Made by a program: the position numbers and the translations under genes. 47,414 nucleotides of DNA from Neelides folsomi (lineage: Eukaryota > Arthropoda > Collembola > Neelipleona > Neelidae): positions 1 through 47,414 of the forward strand of contig JAQGBZ010000442.1 in assembly GCA_034687125.1 (NCBI GenBank), read 5' to 3'. This document shows, one piece after another, positions 37,801-47,262 of the stretch. Numbering within the stretch: the first letter of the stretch is position 1; each line of letters starts with the position of its first letter. The notes beneath the pieces are model-generated. The model had not been told where the DNA came from. It searched no databases and worked only from the letters and a program-made list of their open reading frames with translations.

Positions 37801-38974
37801 AAGTTCATTTAAAACAAAGATTTTGCCAACACGGGAAATCTACTTTAACTGTTGTTATCCCATTAAATTGGGAAGTTTGCACGTGCAGAGAGACAGAGTG
37901 AAAGCTGTTGGAAAAATTCATATTACTTTCAGTCTCAGCGACAAATATCAGAAACTTTTGAACTTGAGAATCTATGAACCAGCCAAAACGACTTTTGTTC
38001 CGTGGGGTAAAATTTCATAAGCTTTCCAAACTTTTAATTTTACTTTTGAGCAAATTGTGTATTAGCAAAAAATACGAACGAGTCAGAATTACCTACCTAT
38101 GTAACCTATGTTTTGTTGTGCTTATGAAGGAAAATGTTTTTTTTAAATAGGGTAAGTGATATACCTATATGCATTTTTAAATAATATGAAATGTAATATC
38201 TAGATTTTGAAAAAGAGAGAAAACTTGCTTTACTTGGCTGGTTTTTCGTTTATCTTTTTCCCGGAATCCCTATTGCGTTTTTCATTTACTTTTTTGGACG
38301 GTGGATCAAAGAGAGATGCACGAGACACAAGCAACGACAAGAATATTTCCAGGTAGTCTTTTTATTAGTTTTTGATGTTTAGTTATTTTAAACATTTTGA
38401 TAATATTACATACAGAATCTTCCATTATCTAGTTGACACTTTTTATTTCCGAACGTTACCCAAATTTTTATGTTTAATTAAATTCAACTTTCATTGACAA
38501 ATTAATTGAATTAAATTGGACATGTTAGATATTTAAAGTTATCGCTTCTCTAGTCAGATAATATGTAAAATAACAAACATGTTTTATGAAGGTGATTGCC
38601 TTATGAACTATGACCTCGAAAATTCAAGAGAAATGTTTGTAATTTTACAAATATTTTAAATGGTGAGTAAATGTCATCTTACTGTTGAATGCAATAACAA
38701 AAATACCATGTCATTCTTTTAAACATTCACTGACTTGGAAAAATATTCAGTAACGTTTGCAAAAAAAGTGTCAACTAGATAATGGAAGATCCTGTATATA
38801 ACATTGTATATGTTTGTGCATATTCTTGTATACTAATTGTAATTTAAAAAATTTTACAATATAATAATACCTGTAATGCTAAGATAGGATTTTTTTATAA
38901 TTAAGAATTTGGATCGTCAATGTGAACTCCAAACGTCCTTAACATTCGTTCCAATTACTACAAATTCCAATTAA
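31867..38974 (+). CDS. Anosmin-like type I membrane protein with FN3-like repeats
   Basis: Nine exons join with consistent phases: 31867-32025, 32298-32387, 33242-33516, 34216-34409, 36633-36805, 37373-37535, 37614-38006, 38204-38352 and 38906-38974. They encode 554 residues. A signal peptide (FLFFFYLIVF) precedes a Cys-rich N-terminus (KCLAKCY, SCITSRCKSCIE, LTCPTEW). FN3-like repeat 1 (VYFSWNF ... CRIRVTGV) is split between exons 3 and 4. Repeat 2 (LSAPINIQL, GLITWES, EYEIQI) lies in exons 5-6, and a third divergent repeat lies in exon 7. One transmembrane helix (LALLGWFFVYLFPGIPIAFF) is followed by a basic stop-transfer and a short tail. The order resembles anosmin/Kal1 (Cys-rich box then FN3 units), which acts in axon guidance and FGF/heparan-sulfate signalling. 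The WAP domain is not evident and the membrane anchor is atypical, so the family name is tentative. Confidence 0.72.
32046..32073. repeat. Perfect 28-bp AT palindrome in intron 1 of the FN3 gene
   Basis: ATAAGTAGTATATA is followed directly by its complement, 20 bp after the exon 1 donor. It could form a hairpin in the pre-mRNA close to the 5' splice site. Confidence 0.75.
32523..33033. mobile_element. Foldback element with about 165-bp inverted arms
   Basis: The left arm (32523-32684) and right arm (32866-33033) are near-perfect reverse complements. They start at GAATTCTTCTGTTCTATTCT and run in to GAAATTAATCGCG. A few substitutions and small indels separate the arms. The central 180 bp is non-coding. 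The element fills most of intron 2 of the FN3 gene (32388-33241). No target duplication is clear and no transposase is present, so it is a non-autonomous foldback or long-TIR MITE. Confidence 0.85.
33831..33947. mobile_element. 117-bp MITE, copy A
   Basis: ACTTACCCTCGTTGGAAAG at the left end matches the reverse complement of the right end (CTTTCCTACGAGAGTAAGT). A second internal pair, AAATCCCGC/GCGGGATTT, extends the hairpin. The whole element matches copy B at 36938-37054 in reverse orientation at about 108 of 117 positions (hand count). It lies in intron 3 of the FN3 gene. Confidence 0.85.
33958..34033. mobile_element. 76-bp TA-flanked mini-foldback (mariner-type MITE)
   Basis: Arms CAGGATGGGCCGTAAGTATC and the complement of GATACTTATGGCCCACCCCG agree at 27 of 30 positions when extended through the T/A runs, with only about 15 bp between them. 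TA dinucleotides flank both ends (33956-33957, 34034-34035). The CAGG start and TA target duplication fit the Tc1/mariner superfamily. It lies 10 bp from MITE copy A, in the same intron. Confidence 0.85.
34922..36074 (-). pseudogene. Cysteine-rich secreted-protein pseudogene, nested antisense in an FN3-gene intron
   Basis: The minus strand starts with ATG at 36074 and a signal-like MEKIHLFFLIW. Cys-rich segments follow that make sense only when the frame is switched repeatedly: SMCGIDVCAETDC, then (after an intron near 35700-35815) KCTGFYSVKCG, QCQMICQPNF, CPKGTVENKDGYCIDD, ECDPGTGRCKCKNG, CIGPLVCKVVG and finally KKPCLTAFKRRCD with a stop. At least five frame changes are needed, one beside a C/G homopolymer at about 35881-35890. 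Some segments resemble TIL-like small disulfide domains, but I cannot name the family. It lies wholly within intron 4 of the plus-strand FN3 gene. A broken gene is more likely than assembly error because neighbouring genes are intact. Confidence 0.55.
36938..37054. mobile_element. 117-bp MITE, copy B (opposite orientation to copy A)
   Basis: It begins ACTTACTCTCGTAGGAAAG and ends CTTTCCAACGAGAGTAGGT. It is the reverse complement of copy A with about nine substitutions and no length difference. It lies in intron 5 of the FN3 gene. Confidence 0.85.
38413..38794. mobile_element. 382-bp TA-flanked MITE of mariner type
   Basis: The left end, CAGAATCTTCCATTATCTAG onward, matches the reverse complement of the right end for about 47 bp with a few mismatches (through the AACGTTAC segment). 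TA flanks both sides (38411-38412 and 38795-38796). There is no coding capacity. It occupies most of the last intron of the FN3 gene. Confidence 0.88.
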
Positions 38975-40433
38975 AGAGAAAAAATATGGACCTTAACTTT
39001 TCATGGTCATCGAATCTTTATAGAGGAAGAGTTTTGAGTCGGTAAATTTTTAATATTAAAGCATTATGGTATAAAATCTGGCAAACGAACAAATTCATTT
39101 TAATCATTTTAAAACCAACAACCAACCTCGGTAAATTTTTTTAAATACATAAGATATTAATATCCAATATATAATATATTACAGCACCCACAAAATGTAA
39201 AATGTCAATAAATTCGACAATCAAAACATTGGTAAATTACATATGGATTGTTAAAAGTTACAAAAAACATTTAAAAATAAAAAGTACCTAGATGTTATAA
39301 AAAATAAATTCATGTAATGATAACTCATATCAATAAAAACATTTACTAAATATTATCTCAATATATATTATATAAAGTATAGTTTATGTTTATTACCTAA
39401 TATGAAGAACCCAACAACTACAATTTAATTAAAGCTCCCAATTATGTAAGATGATAAATAGAGTTTAAGATAATAAGAAATAATAATGAAATCACAACAT
39501 TCTAAAAGTTTTCATTATTAGCTTGTACACCCTTCAAATATTATCTTACGAAACTCATTTGAAATTACTTTTGCATGTTAAATAATTAATTAGCAAATCA
39601 ACTTCATCTCACATTATTTAATCCTCATCATCATGCGTAGAGAAACGATTAATATGACAATATGGCTGTAGAAGTAAACCATTCCTTTGATCTTTCATCT
39701 TTCTATTGCGATCAATTTACATTAAGGGACAATACGAAGGATTAAAGTTATCAAATCCAAAGTAAAAGGGATTAATATCCGTTAACGCTGCATGAGACTC
39801 ATTTAATTAAATATCGTAACACACAAAACAGAATAGAAATAATGTTAAATAACTTCAGCATGACAAAGGAGGAAATCCTAAATCAAAATTTTCAATTCAA
39901 GGGTATTTGATCAATATTCCCTTAATCGATGTTTTAAACGTGTATTTTGTATTTACTTTCAATTGAAATTTAATGCCGAATTTATTTGAACCTATTCGCA
40001 AAGATGTTTACATAAGATTTGAATTAATTTTAATGATCCATTGAAATGTTTAACGGATCCTAACGAGTGTATTATTATTTATTAATCTTGAGAACAAAAT
40101 ATATTCAAATAAGCAAATCTTCGTATTTACATGAAAATGAATAAACGGTTAAATTAAAGGTAAATTCTGTTTGAATAAAAGGATATGGTGAATATCCTTC
40201 ATTTGTTTACTTGTGCGCTTTCACAATGTTTGCGGTTTTCTTGAAATTCCGGTGAAGGACAAAAGAGACGATTCTCATTAAGAATTCAACTCTACCCATC
40301 TCAAATGAACACTTGAATTTCTGAAGAGGAATTATGAAACTCTGCTCACTCAGATAATTCTTTGTCATTGAATTACATAAAGTTACATAATAAATATTTT
40401 ATCAAAGAAAGCAGATTAAGTCTATACATAATA
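38975..40433. other. Intergenic spacer
   Basis: About 1.4 kb of AT-rich DNA with no supported gene, between the 3' end of the FN3 gene and the mariner-like element. Confidence 0.5.
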
Positions 40434-40462
40434 TACAGAGAGGTCCAAATGAATTGTGACTA

Positions 40463-40463
40463 A
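40463..40463 (+). repeat. Inner edge of the left terminal inverted repeat
   Basis: This single-base marker is the last base of the 28-bp left TIR. The right TIR starts at 41710. The repeats differ only by T/C at TIR position 22. Confidence 0.7.
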
Positions 40464-40557
40464 TAGGGAAAGACACGCATAATGCATTTAGATAAGAAAA
40501 TTAAATTGCATCCCGCTCCAATGCTATTTTGTACATTATTTCCAATTTAATGTAATA

Positions 40558-41651
40558 ATGGCTCCTAATAAATTTACTGTCAATCAAAGAGTTTTTATTG
40601 TTGAAACCTATATTTCAACAAAGAATACTCTAAGGACAATTGCAGCGTTCAGAGAACGGTTTCCTGATACAGGACCGCCTGATAGGTCAACAGTTTTTCG
40701 ATTAATTAATAAGTTCAGAATGACGGGAAGTTTGAATAGGGTGTTTTCATCCAGACCACGAACTGTAAGAACTGAAAGAAGCATTGTAAGCATCAAGGCG
40801 GCGATAGAGATTAGTCCGGGAAAGTCTCTCCGGAGGCTGGCATCTCAAAGTGGTGTGAGTCGCTCATCTGCAAGACGGATTTTAAAATACGATCTGAAAT
40901 TGAAACCTTATAAAGTTCACATTTGTCAACAACTTATCCCTGTTGATAATCAGAGAAGAGTGGAGTTTTGTGAGTGGTTTTTAAACCATATTTCTCCAAG
41001 TGGTGAAGAACTCGATGACATTTACTAGACGGACGAATGTTGGTTCCATCTTAATGGTTACGTGAATTCTCAGAATAACCGTTGGTGGACAGAAAATAAT
41101 CCTCACAGATTGTTACAAGTAAGAATAACTTTATAATTAATTTATAATTTCATAATTTTTTTAAACTTTTCATAGGTCCCTCTACATTTGCCAAAATTGG
41201 GGTTTGGGCAGCAATATCCAGAAAAAGAAGAATCTTCATTTACTTTTACAATGGTACAATGAACACGAGAAAATATGTGGAGATTGTGGACAATTTCATT
41301 GATGACATACCTCTTACCTCCATTGTCCATACAATGTTCCAACATGACTACGCTCCTTGTCATAGGTCTCTTGAAACGATGAGCTTTTTAAATGAAAAAT
41401 TTCCCCGAGGTTTAATTCCTTTTCCAACACGGTCACCAGATTTAACTCCCCCGGGTATGTTTCTTTTTGCTCACATCAAAAATCTTTGCTATCAAAATAA
41501 TCCCCATGCCATTTCCGAATTACAGCAAAACATTCAAGATGTTGTTGATTCAATCACACCAGAAACCTTAAACAATGTATTCGCAAATCTACAGAGAAGA
41601 GTACAATTATGCCTTGAACAGGAGGGAAGACACTTTGAGCATCTACTATAA
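40558..41651 (+). pseudogene. Defective mariner-family transposase (DUF4817-type HTH)
   Basis: Residues 1-156 form the N-terminal bipartite helix-turn-helix (RVFIVETYISTKNTLRTIAA, DRSTVFRLINKF, KSLRRLASQSGVSRSSARRI). A TAG at about 41026 interrupts just before TDECWFHLNG, which carries the first catalytic Asp. An AT-rich GT...AG insert of about 56 bp at 41119-41174 shifts the frame before GVWAAISRK. The second block, FQHDYAPCH, keeps its Asp. The third block reads SPDLTPPGMFLF, where the family normally has Asp at the Gly position, so the DDD triad is broken. The combination makes this copy catalytically dead. It would have catalysed cut-and-paste transposition at TA. Confidence 0.88.
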
Positions 41652-41739
41652 AGCCATATGAATTATTTTAAAAGTTGTCCTATGCTTTATACACACAAGA
41701 CCCTCTCCTTTAGTCGCAATTCATTTGGACCTCTCTGTA

Positions 41740-42234
41740 TATTACGTATTAAATTCTGCATTAAACTATTAATAGGATTTAGAATAGGTAAGCGTAAGAT
41801 GTACCATATGCATATCTGTACATGTACCACTATATATCATACATATTAGAACAAGTATGGCATTTAGAATTACTAAGATATGATTATATGAGTGTACATG
41901 AAGGAAATTCGAGAAATTTTTAATATGTAGATATATGTAATGTTTAAATTGAATGGATAGTTGGTCTCAGGATTCATTTTATTTGCAAAAATTGGTTATT
42001 TGATCTCTTTATGTAATGTACATTCTTATCTGGATCAATTATATGCATTGGGCAATTGTCAAACTAATATACATATTTTACATTAAGTATATAAGTTTAA
42101 GCTTATGAACATAAAATATACAGACATGTACTTGTAGTGCTATATTTCACGTCAAGCATTTGTAATTGCTAAACTATTTGTAATGTTGTATGTACGTATC
42201 AGAATTATTTTTTCAATTGAATATCAAAATATTT
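41740..42234. other. Intergenic spacer
   Basis: AT-rich sequence between the mariner element and the 3' end of the ionotropic receptor gene. No feature is supported. Confidence 0.5.
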
Positions 42235-44544
42235 TCACTTTAATGGCCGCTTTTTATTATAACATCGTGTGAAAAAATGCAATATTAATTCTAATATTAT
42301 AGTTAACAGTGCAATAAAACATAAAGTCCCTAAAAGGACAAAAGCTGTAAAAATGGAATGGAATTTCAGTCCAGAATTTTTCCTTTTAATTGTTTGTAGA
42401 ACGCCTATAACATTCACCCCACCATTTACTGACATTTCTTCTCTACCTTTATCCGGTAAATTATTTGATAAATTATGGCCCTTTATTAATCGAGAATAAT
42501 TTAATCTTTCGTTTATTATAGATATTCTTTTATGAATTTTTTCCCACTCGTGATAAATCCCAGATTCCACCAAGTCGAATAAAATGTTGCCAAACATTGG
42601 CTCAATGAAAGTTCTTGCAAAAATCCAAGGTTGTCTGCAAATAAAGTTCTTTCCAGGATTCCGATTTCTTATTACAACAATATCAGAAAACATTTGAAAG
42701 ATTGCTTCAATCTTGTGCAAATTCTGAATTGTGTCAATGTATGCAAATTTAAAAGGAATTGTTTTTTCTACTTTTTCATTAAATCCCTCCATCCCCACAA
42801 TTGGTTTATGCCCTCTGATGTCAAAAGCTAATTTTGAATGATAATCAATATTAGCAAATAGCACTTTAAGCATCAATCGGTACATTGTAACTTCAATAGG
42901 AAAAAATAATTGGTCATTCATTGCCAATTGGAGCAACGATGTGTATATCGGATGTGAATAGTTAATTGTGCCATTACGCGAAGTTGGATAATCAATTATA
43001 TAAGCCGTGGTTAAAATTCCAAAATCTGAATAAGCTAATTCGTCAAAACTTCTCGGTAATTGAGGTAAAATATCCGTTGATAAAAAAGTGTAGATTTGAC
43101 CTTTGTACCCATTGCTCAATAGTCCGGCAACAAATAGCCAACAAGAAAAAAGAACTAAAAGTGCGGGAGAATTAAAAAGGGACAATTTCATTATTGATTT
43201 AATCATGCTTTGTTCAATAACAGAAAAATTAATTAAGTCAAATAAGGTTCCAAAAAATTTAGTGCGAATTCGCCAATTATACTTGTTTGGAATATCTAAA
43301 TCATGCGAAACGGCATTTTTTGTCAAAGGTATAAACATAGCGAAGATTATCATTAATATTGTTAATACAAACATAGTAATAACTGATGAGATCCATAAAA
43401 TCCTATCAAATGGGCTTGAAAGCGTTGACCAATTTGCATCCAATTTATCCAGTGTGATTAAATAAGAAAAAACTTCTCTTTTTTCTCCTATAGGATAAAA
43501 TATTAAATTGTCGTCAGAACTCGTTAAAAAATCTTGTAATAAAGAATCGCTTAAAAGCATCATGTCATGATAAACACGTCCAATGAGTCCTCTTTTACTA
43601 ATTCCTCTATTAATCCGTTTTAAGGTCATGTTCAGCGTTTCGCTTATAATCAACAATGTACATAAACGTTCGTTAGCTTCCATAATTGAATCCATATCAC
43701 AATTTCTTTCCGATTTTATATCAATATTAGATTCCCAATCAGAATAAACAAATGATCCTTGAAAATATACATGATTTAATTTCCAAAAACTATTAAGGAA
43801 ACTTAAACCTTTTTGGAAATCATTGAAATCAATTGAGGAAATTTTCTTTAAACTATAAGTTGACATTACATTTGGATTGCTTTCGACAATGGCTGACATC
43901 ATAATAATTGAAATATCACGAGGCAAAGATGAATTAATTGTTGCAGAACATAAAAAAGATTTTGATGTTATTCTCAAATTTGGAAGGAATTTAATATGTC
44001 TTCGCATAACATCCAATTCAAGTATTGACATTTGTGACAATGTTGAGAAAATGAGGAAAGAATATTGTGGATTTTGATATTTTGTTAAAGTGGATTCCGA
44101 AATTTTTCTAAATTGTCTAAAAGTTGATTCTTGGCCATTTAGTTGCGGGAAAGGATAAATGTAAAATTTTGCACGACAGGAAATAAACTTGTTATTGTAA
44201 AATGCCGGGCCATATAATATGCGATAGTTATATTTATCCGTTTGAGGCCAATTACTCATATTTACAACTTTATAATGTTGTATAATGAAAGTTGAAATAA
44301 ATTGGGAATAAAATTCTAAATAATCATTACTTAACTTTGAATTCCATTCTCCTTCATTAAATTCACCTACCAAATGAAGGGCACAAAGACTGAAGCATTT
44401 TAAATAAAGGGACGCTTTTAAACCCTCATTAATTTGGAATTTCCATTTATTAACACTCACTTGAGCTCTGACTGTGATTATTAAGATTAGATTTATACTT
44501 AAAACTATTCCTAAAGTTAGTGCTGATTTTATAAAATATCTCAT
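42235..44544 (-). CDS. Divergent ionotropic receptor (IR, variant ionotropic glutamate receptor)
   Basis: A single uninterrupted minus-strand frame of 769 residues. Residues 1-27 form a signal peptide. A long divergent extracellular N-terminal/ligand-binding region follows. M1 is near 381-407 (ILWISSVITMFVLTILMIIF). A degenerate pore region is followed by M3 near 459-490, containing the family-diagnostic NGYKGQIYTFLST. Immediately after comes LPQLPRSFDEL, matching the P-x-P-x-S/T-FDEL block of insect IRs. M4 is near 729-757 (FTAFVLLGTLCFIALLTIIL), ending in a short basic tail. The glutamate-binding Arg/Thr/Asp set is not evident, as in divergent IRs. It is expected to be a chemosensory cation channel subunit working with an IR co-receptor. 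The absence of introns is typical of lineage-expanded IRs. Confidence 0.88.
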   Translation of the reverse strand: MRYFIKSALTLGIVLSINLILIITVRAQVSVNKWKFQINEGLKASLYLKCFSLCALHLVGEFNEGEWNSKLSNDYLEFYSQFISTFIIQHYKVVNMSNWPQTDKYNYRILYGPAFYNNKFISCRAKFYIYPFPQLNGQESTFRQFRKISESTLTKYQNPQYSFLIFSTLSQMSILELDVMRRHIKFLPNLRITSKSFLCSATINSSLPRDISIIMMSAIVESNPNVMSTYSLKKISSIDFNDFQKGLSFLNSFWKLNHVYFQGSFVYSDWESNIDIKSERNCDMDSIMEANERLCTLLIISETLNMTLKRINRGISKRGLIGRVYHDMMLLSDSLLQDFLTSSDDNLIFYPIGEKREVFSYLITLDKLDANWSTLSSPFDRILWISSVITMFVLTILMIIFAMFIPLTKNAVSHDLDIPNKYNWRIRTKFFGTLFDLINFSVIEQSMIKSIMKLSLFNSPALLVLFSCWLFVAGLLSNGYKGQIYTFLSTDILPQLPRSFDELAYSDFGILTTAYIIDYPTSRNGTINYSHPIYTSLLQLAMNDQLFFPIEVTMYRLMLKVLFANIDYHSKLAFDIRGHKPIVGMEGFNEKVEKTIPFKFAYIDTIQNLHKIEAIFQMFSDIVVIRNRNPGKNFICRQPWIFARTFIEPMFGNILFDLVESGIYHEWEKIHKRISIINERLNYSRLIKGHNLSNNLPDKGREEMSVNGGVNVIGVLQTIKRKNSGLKFHSIFTAFVLLGTLCFIALLTIILELILHFFTRCYNKKRPLK

Positions 44545-45249
44545 GTTTTGTTAATTTAACGATTTTCAGATGAAAAAAATATTAATTTTATTATACAAAA
44601 TATTAAAAATTTAAAAATTGTGATTATATTTTCTGGTTAATAGTTAGATTAATATTGCTTAATAGCCTCAACTTTTAACCAATATCAAACTTGCTTTGAA
44701 AAAATCAAAAAATTCAAAGTATCCAAAATAAAATATTTTAAAACTTGTAAATTATTTGATTTGATATAAAATATTTTTTATTTTATAGAATTAATATTAT
44801 TCAAAATTATAATATATTTATTAATTTAGATATGAAAAGGTAATCCAGAAATCCTTATAAGGAGGTGTTACTAGTTTTTTATGTTAAGAATCTTGAAACA
44901 TTTTTTATTTTAGAGTGACAAATGAACACTTATCTTTTATAAAAATACATTTACATACCTACATAACTGCATTTATGTTTTAAGTATTGAAAACTTGTCG
45001 AATCTTCAAAATGTTTAAAGTAAAAGAAAATGCTCCATCCACTGTTTATAAATATTAAAAATTTAAACTTAAAACTCCAACGTTCTAAAGATTCTTAAAT
45101 AGTGTTATAAGGTTATTTACAGTGCGGGGTCTAAAAGCTTATAGGCTTTTAATCATTCATTATTTGAGATATCCTTTTAGAATTATTCGCAAATATATTT
45201 GCAATGTTAGTAGTTATATTGAAGTAATGAAATGAAGATGTATTCTTTC
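44545..45249. other. Intergenic spacer
   Basis: AT-rich DNA between the IR start and the second 5S rRNA gene. No gene is supported. Confidence 0.5.
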
Positions 45250-45369
45250 GCCAACGGCCATACCACGTTGAAAGCACCAGTTCTCGTCCGATCACTGAAG
45301 TTAAGCAACGTTGGGCCCGGTTAGTACTTGGATGGGTGACCGCCTGGGAACCCCGGGTGCCGTTGGCTT
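45250..45369 (+). rRNA. 5S ribosomal RNA
   Basis: A complete 120-nt 5S rRNA gene on the plus strand, identical to the minus-strand gene at 438-557. It is followed by TCTCTTTTGATTTTTTTA, which includes the T-run used by Pol III and is shared with the other copy. Upstream similarity is limited to a few bases (CTTTCG). Confidence 0.97.
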
Positions 45370-45684
45370 CTCTTTTGATTTTTTTATTTGCCTATTAAAA
45401 CATTAATTTATTATTCAAGTACTTTTTTAATGATTTCTTAATGGATTTAAATAAAACATGTACTATTAAAAAGGAATTTAGTATAATTAAAAATAATTTA
45501 AATCAGAAATGTTAGATTTTAAATATGAACGTTATGTACTTACTTTTAGAATTTCATTCAAATGTTTATTTTCTTTAAATTATCATTATTATATATGAGT
45601 AGTAAATGAAAATATTTAAATGAGAACTTTAATTATTTTCTCGAAAGAATAAAATATATTCATTTGAATATTTATTTTCGATAA
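45370..45684. other. Spacer between 5S rRNA and ML-domain gene
   Basis: About 300 bp of AT-rich DNA holding only the 5S terminator T-run and the presumed 3' UTR of the minus-strand ML-domain gene. Confidence 0.5.
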
Positions 45685-46626
45685 TTAAATAATGATTTTA
45701 AACAAATAAACAAAAACGCATATAAGGGTGAAGTATAATGATTTGACTTTTTTTACACCAGAATTATCATCTTCCACTGTAGTCATTTTTTCAGTAGTTT
45801 CCGTTGACGTTGTTGGCTTTGTAGGAGTTGTTGGAGCCGTTGGAGGAGTCGGTGAAGCCACCCGAATACGTAAATGCATGCAAATATGATCAACTCCGTT
45901 TTTATTTTGCATCTTCCACTGTCCAGTTACAATTTGAAGCTAGAAATCAACAAATTCATAAATATTTAGACATTTTTGAATTATTCAAACACGAGAAAAA
46001 TATTCCTTACATTGGGATATGTAGGAGAAATTGTCATATTTGCAGCATAGTGCAATCGATTATTTCCTATAAATGGGCAAGATCCCTCAACGAGAAATTT
46101 GCAAGCGTCTTTGTCAATCCCTGGCCAAGGAATTTCCAAATCAGCAATTATCCCTCTTACGTCAACGCTTAAATCCGAATCTCCATAACCTTTAAAAAAT
46201 ATTACAATATTTAAGCCATAATCAATTAAAGCAATTTTATAGATAATAAGTAGAAAATTTATAAATAATATTTATAATAATAATAATATTAAAAGTATTG
46301 ATAAATCCCATTAAAAACTTTACCATTATAAAAATGGTTTTATTTAAAAAAATATTAACTTGGAGTGAATATGATTTCCACAAGAATCGGTTGTCCTTTT
46401 CTTAAAGTACAGGGAAAGTTTTCACATCCAGAAACACGAATAAATTCCAGATTTCCAGATGGAGTTCCTTTGAAATGAAATGAATACTTGACTTTTAAAG
46501 TTTAAATTGAATATTAAATATACCGCAAGTTTCGAAATCAATTCCAGGATAAAGATCTTTTGAGAAAGCATTCTGGAGAAAGTTTAATTGAAGAACAAGA
46601 ATTTCAATAATGAAGATAGTTCTCAT
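45685..46626 (-). CDS. ML-domain (NPC2/MD-2-like) lipid-binding protein with Thr/Pro-rich tail and C-terminal anchor
   Basis: Four exons join in phase: 46626-46524, 46467-46360, 46189-46011 and 45939-45685. They encode 214 residues. A signal peptide (FIIEILVLQLNFLQNAFS) is followed by an ML domain with the NPC2 cysteine order: FETCG, GCENFPC, ACKFLVEGSCP and HICMHLRIRV. The PWPG and RKGQ segments also fit. NPC2-family proteins bind sterols, fatty acids or semiochemicals in a beta-sandwich pocket. After the domain (about residue 155) comes TPPTAPTTPTKPTT and related low-complexity sequence, then DDNSG and a terminal hydrophobic run LYFTLICVFVYLFKIII. This suggests a mucin-like stalk and a GPI-anchor signal or TM tail, which ordinary soluble NPC2 proteins lack. 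The domain call is firm; the anchoring is inferred. Confidence 0.85.
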
Positions 46627-47262
46627 GATTTTGGAATCTAAGCTCTTTAAGATATTATTTGCATTAACCTTCTTTGTTCAAGGAATTAATTTGAATGACT
46701 AGGATCATTATATTACAATTAATTAATATAAAGCCAATTTATTAATATTTGTCTACATGCGTAATTTACATATAACTGCATAGTAAAAGTATGCATTTCT
46801 AATATACAATAAGTATAAGTATGCTAAATTATACACCATTTACTGACAACGTGTAGCATTAACCTATACACGCTTGTATAATTTTGACCCTATAGGGCCC
46901 TAAGTATACCAAACAACTAGAGTCCTGTGACTGCCTGTGGATAATAAATTTGAAAGCATGTCTTATTTATTTTGCTAGATTTAAAGTAATTAATTACATA
47001 CAGATTTTTGTATTTGCTCCCAATTGAAATCATACAAATAATATGTAAATAACGTGACAATGTTTTTGTCGTTGATTTTTACGTAAAATGTTTCATGAAG
47101 TTTGAAAATCGAACTATAAAAGATCGAAGCTCCTTTCGATTAATCAATAAACGTGAATACGTAGTAGTCAAAATTTATGCAAATACAAAGTACAATTATC
47201 ATATCAAAATATACATTGTTGCATATCATTTCATATCTATTTAGCACTCAAAATAGGTCAAA
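46627..47262. other. Intergenic spacer
   Basis: AT-rich DNA upstream of the ML-domain gene. A 10-bp palindrome, TAGGGCCCTA, lies near 46891. No gene is supported. Confidence 0.4.

Larger units (their letters stand above)
40436..41737 (+). mobile_element. Mariner-like element (IS630-Tc1-mariner), complete but inactive
   Basis: The element is 1302 bp, typical of mariner. Its 28-bp terminal inverted repeats (40436-40463 and 41710-41737) begin CAGAGAGGTCCAAATGAATT and differ at one position. TA target duplications lie at 40434-40435 and 41738-41739. One degenerate transposase gene lies inside. Near-identical repeats with a disabled coding region suggest fairly recent insertion followed by point decay, or cross-mobilisation of an already defective copy. 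Confidence 0.93.
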
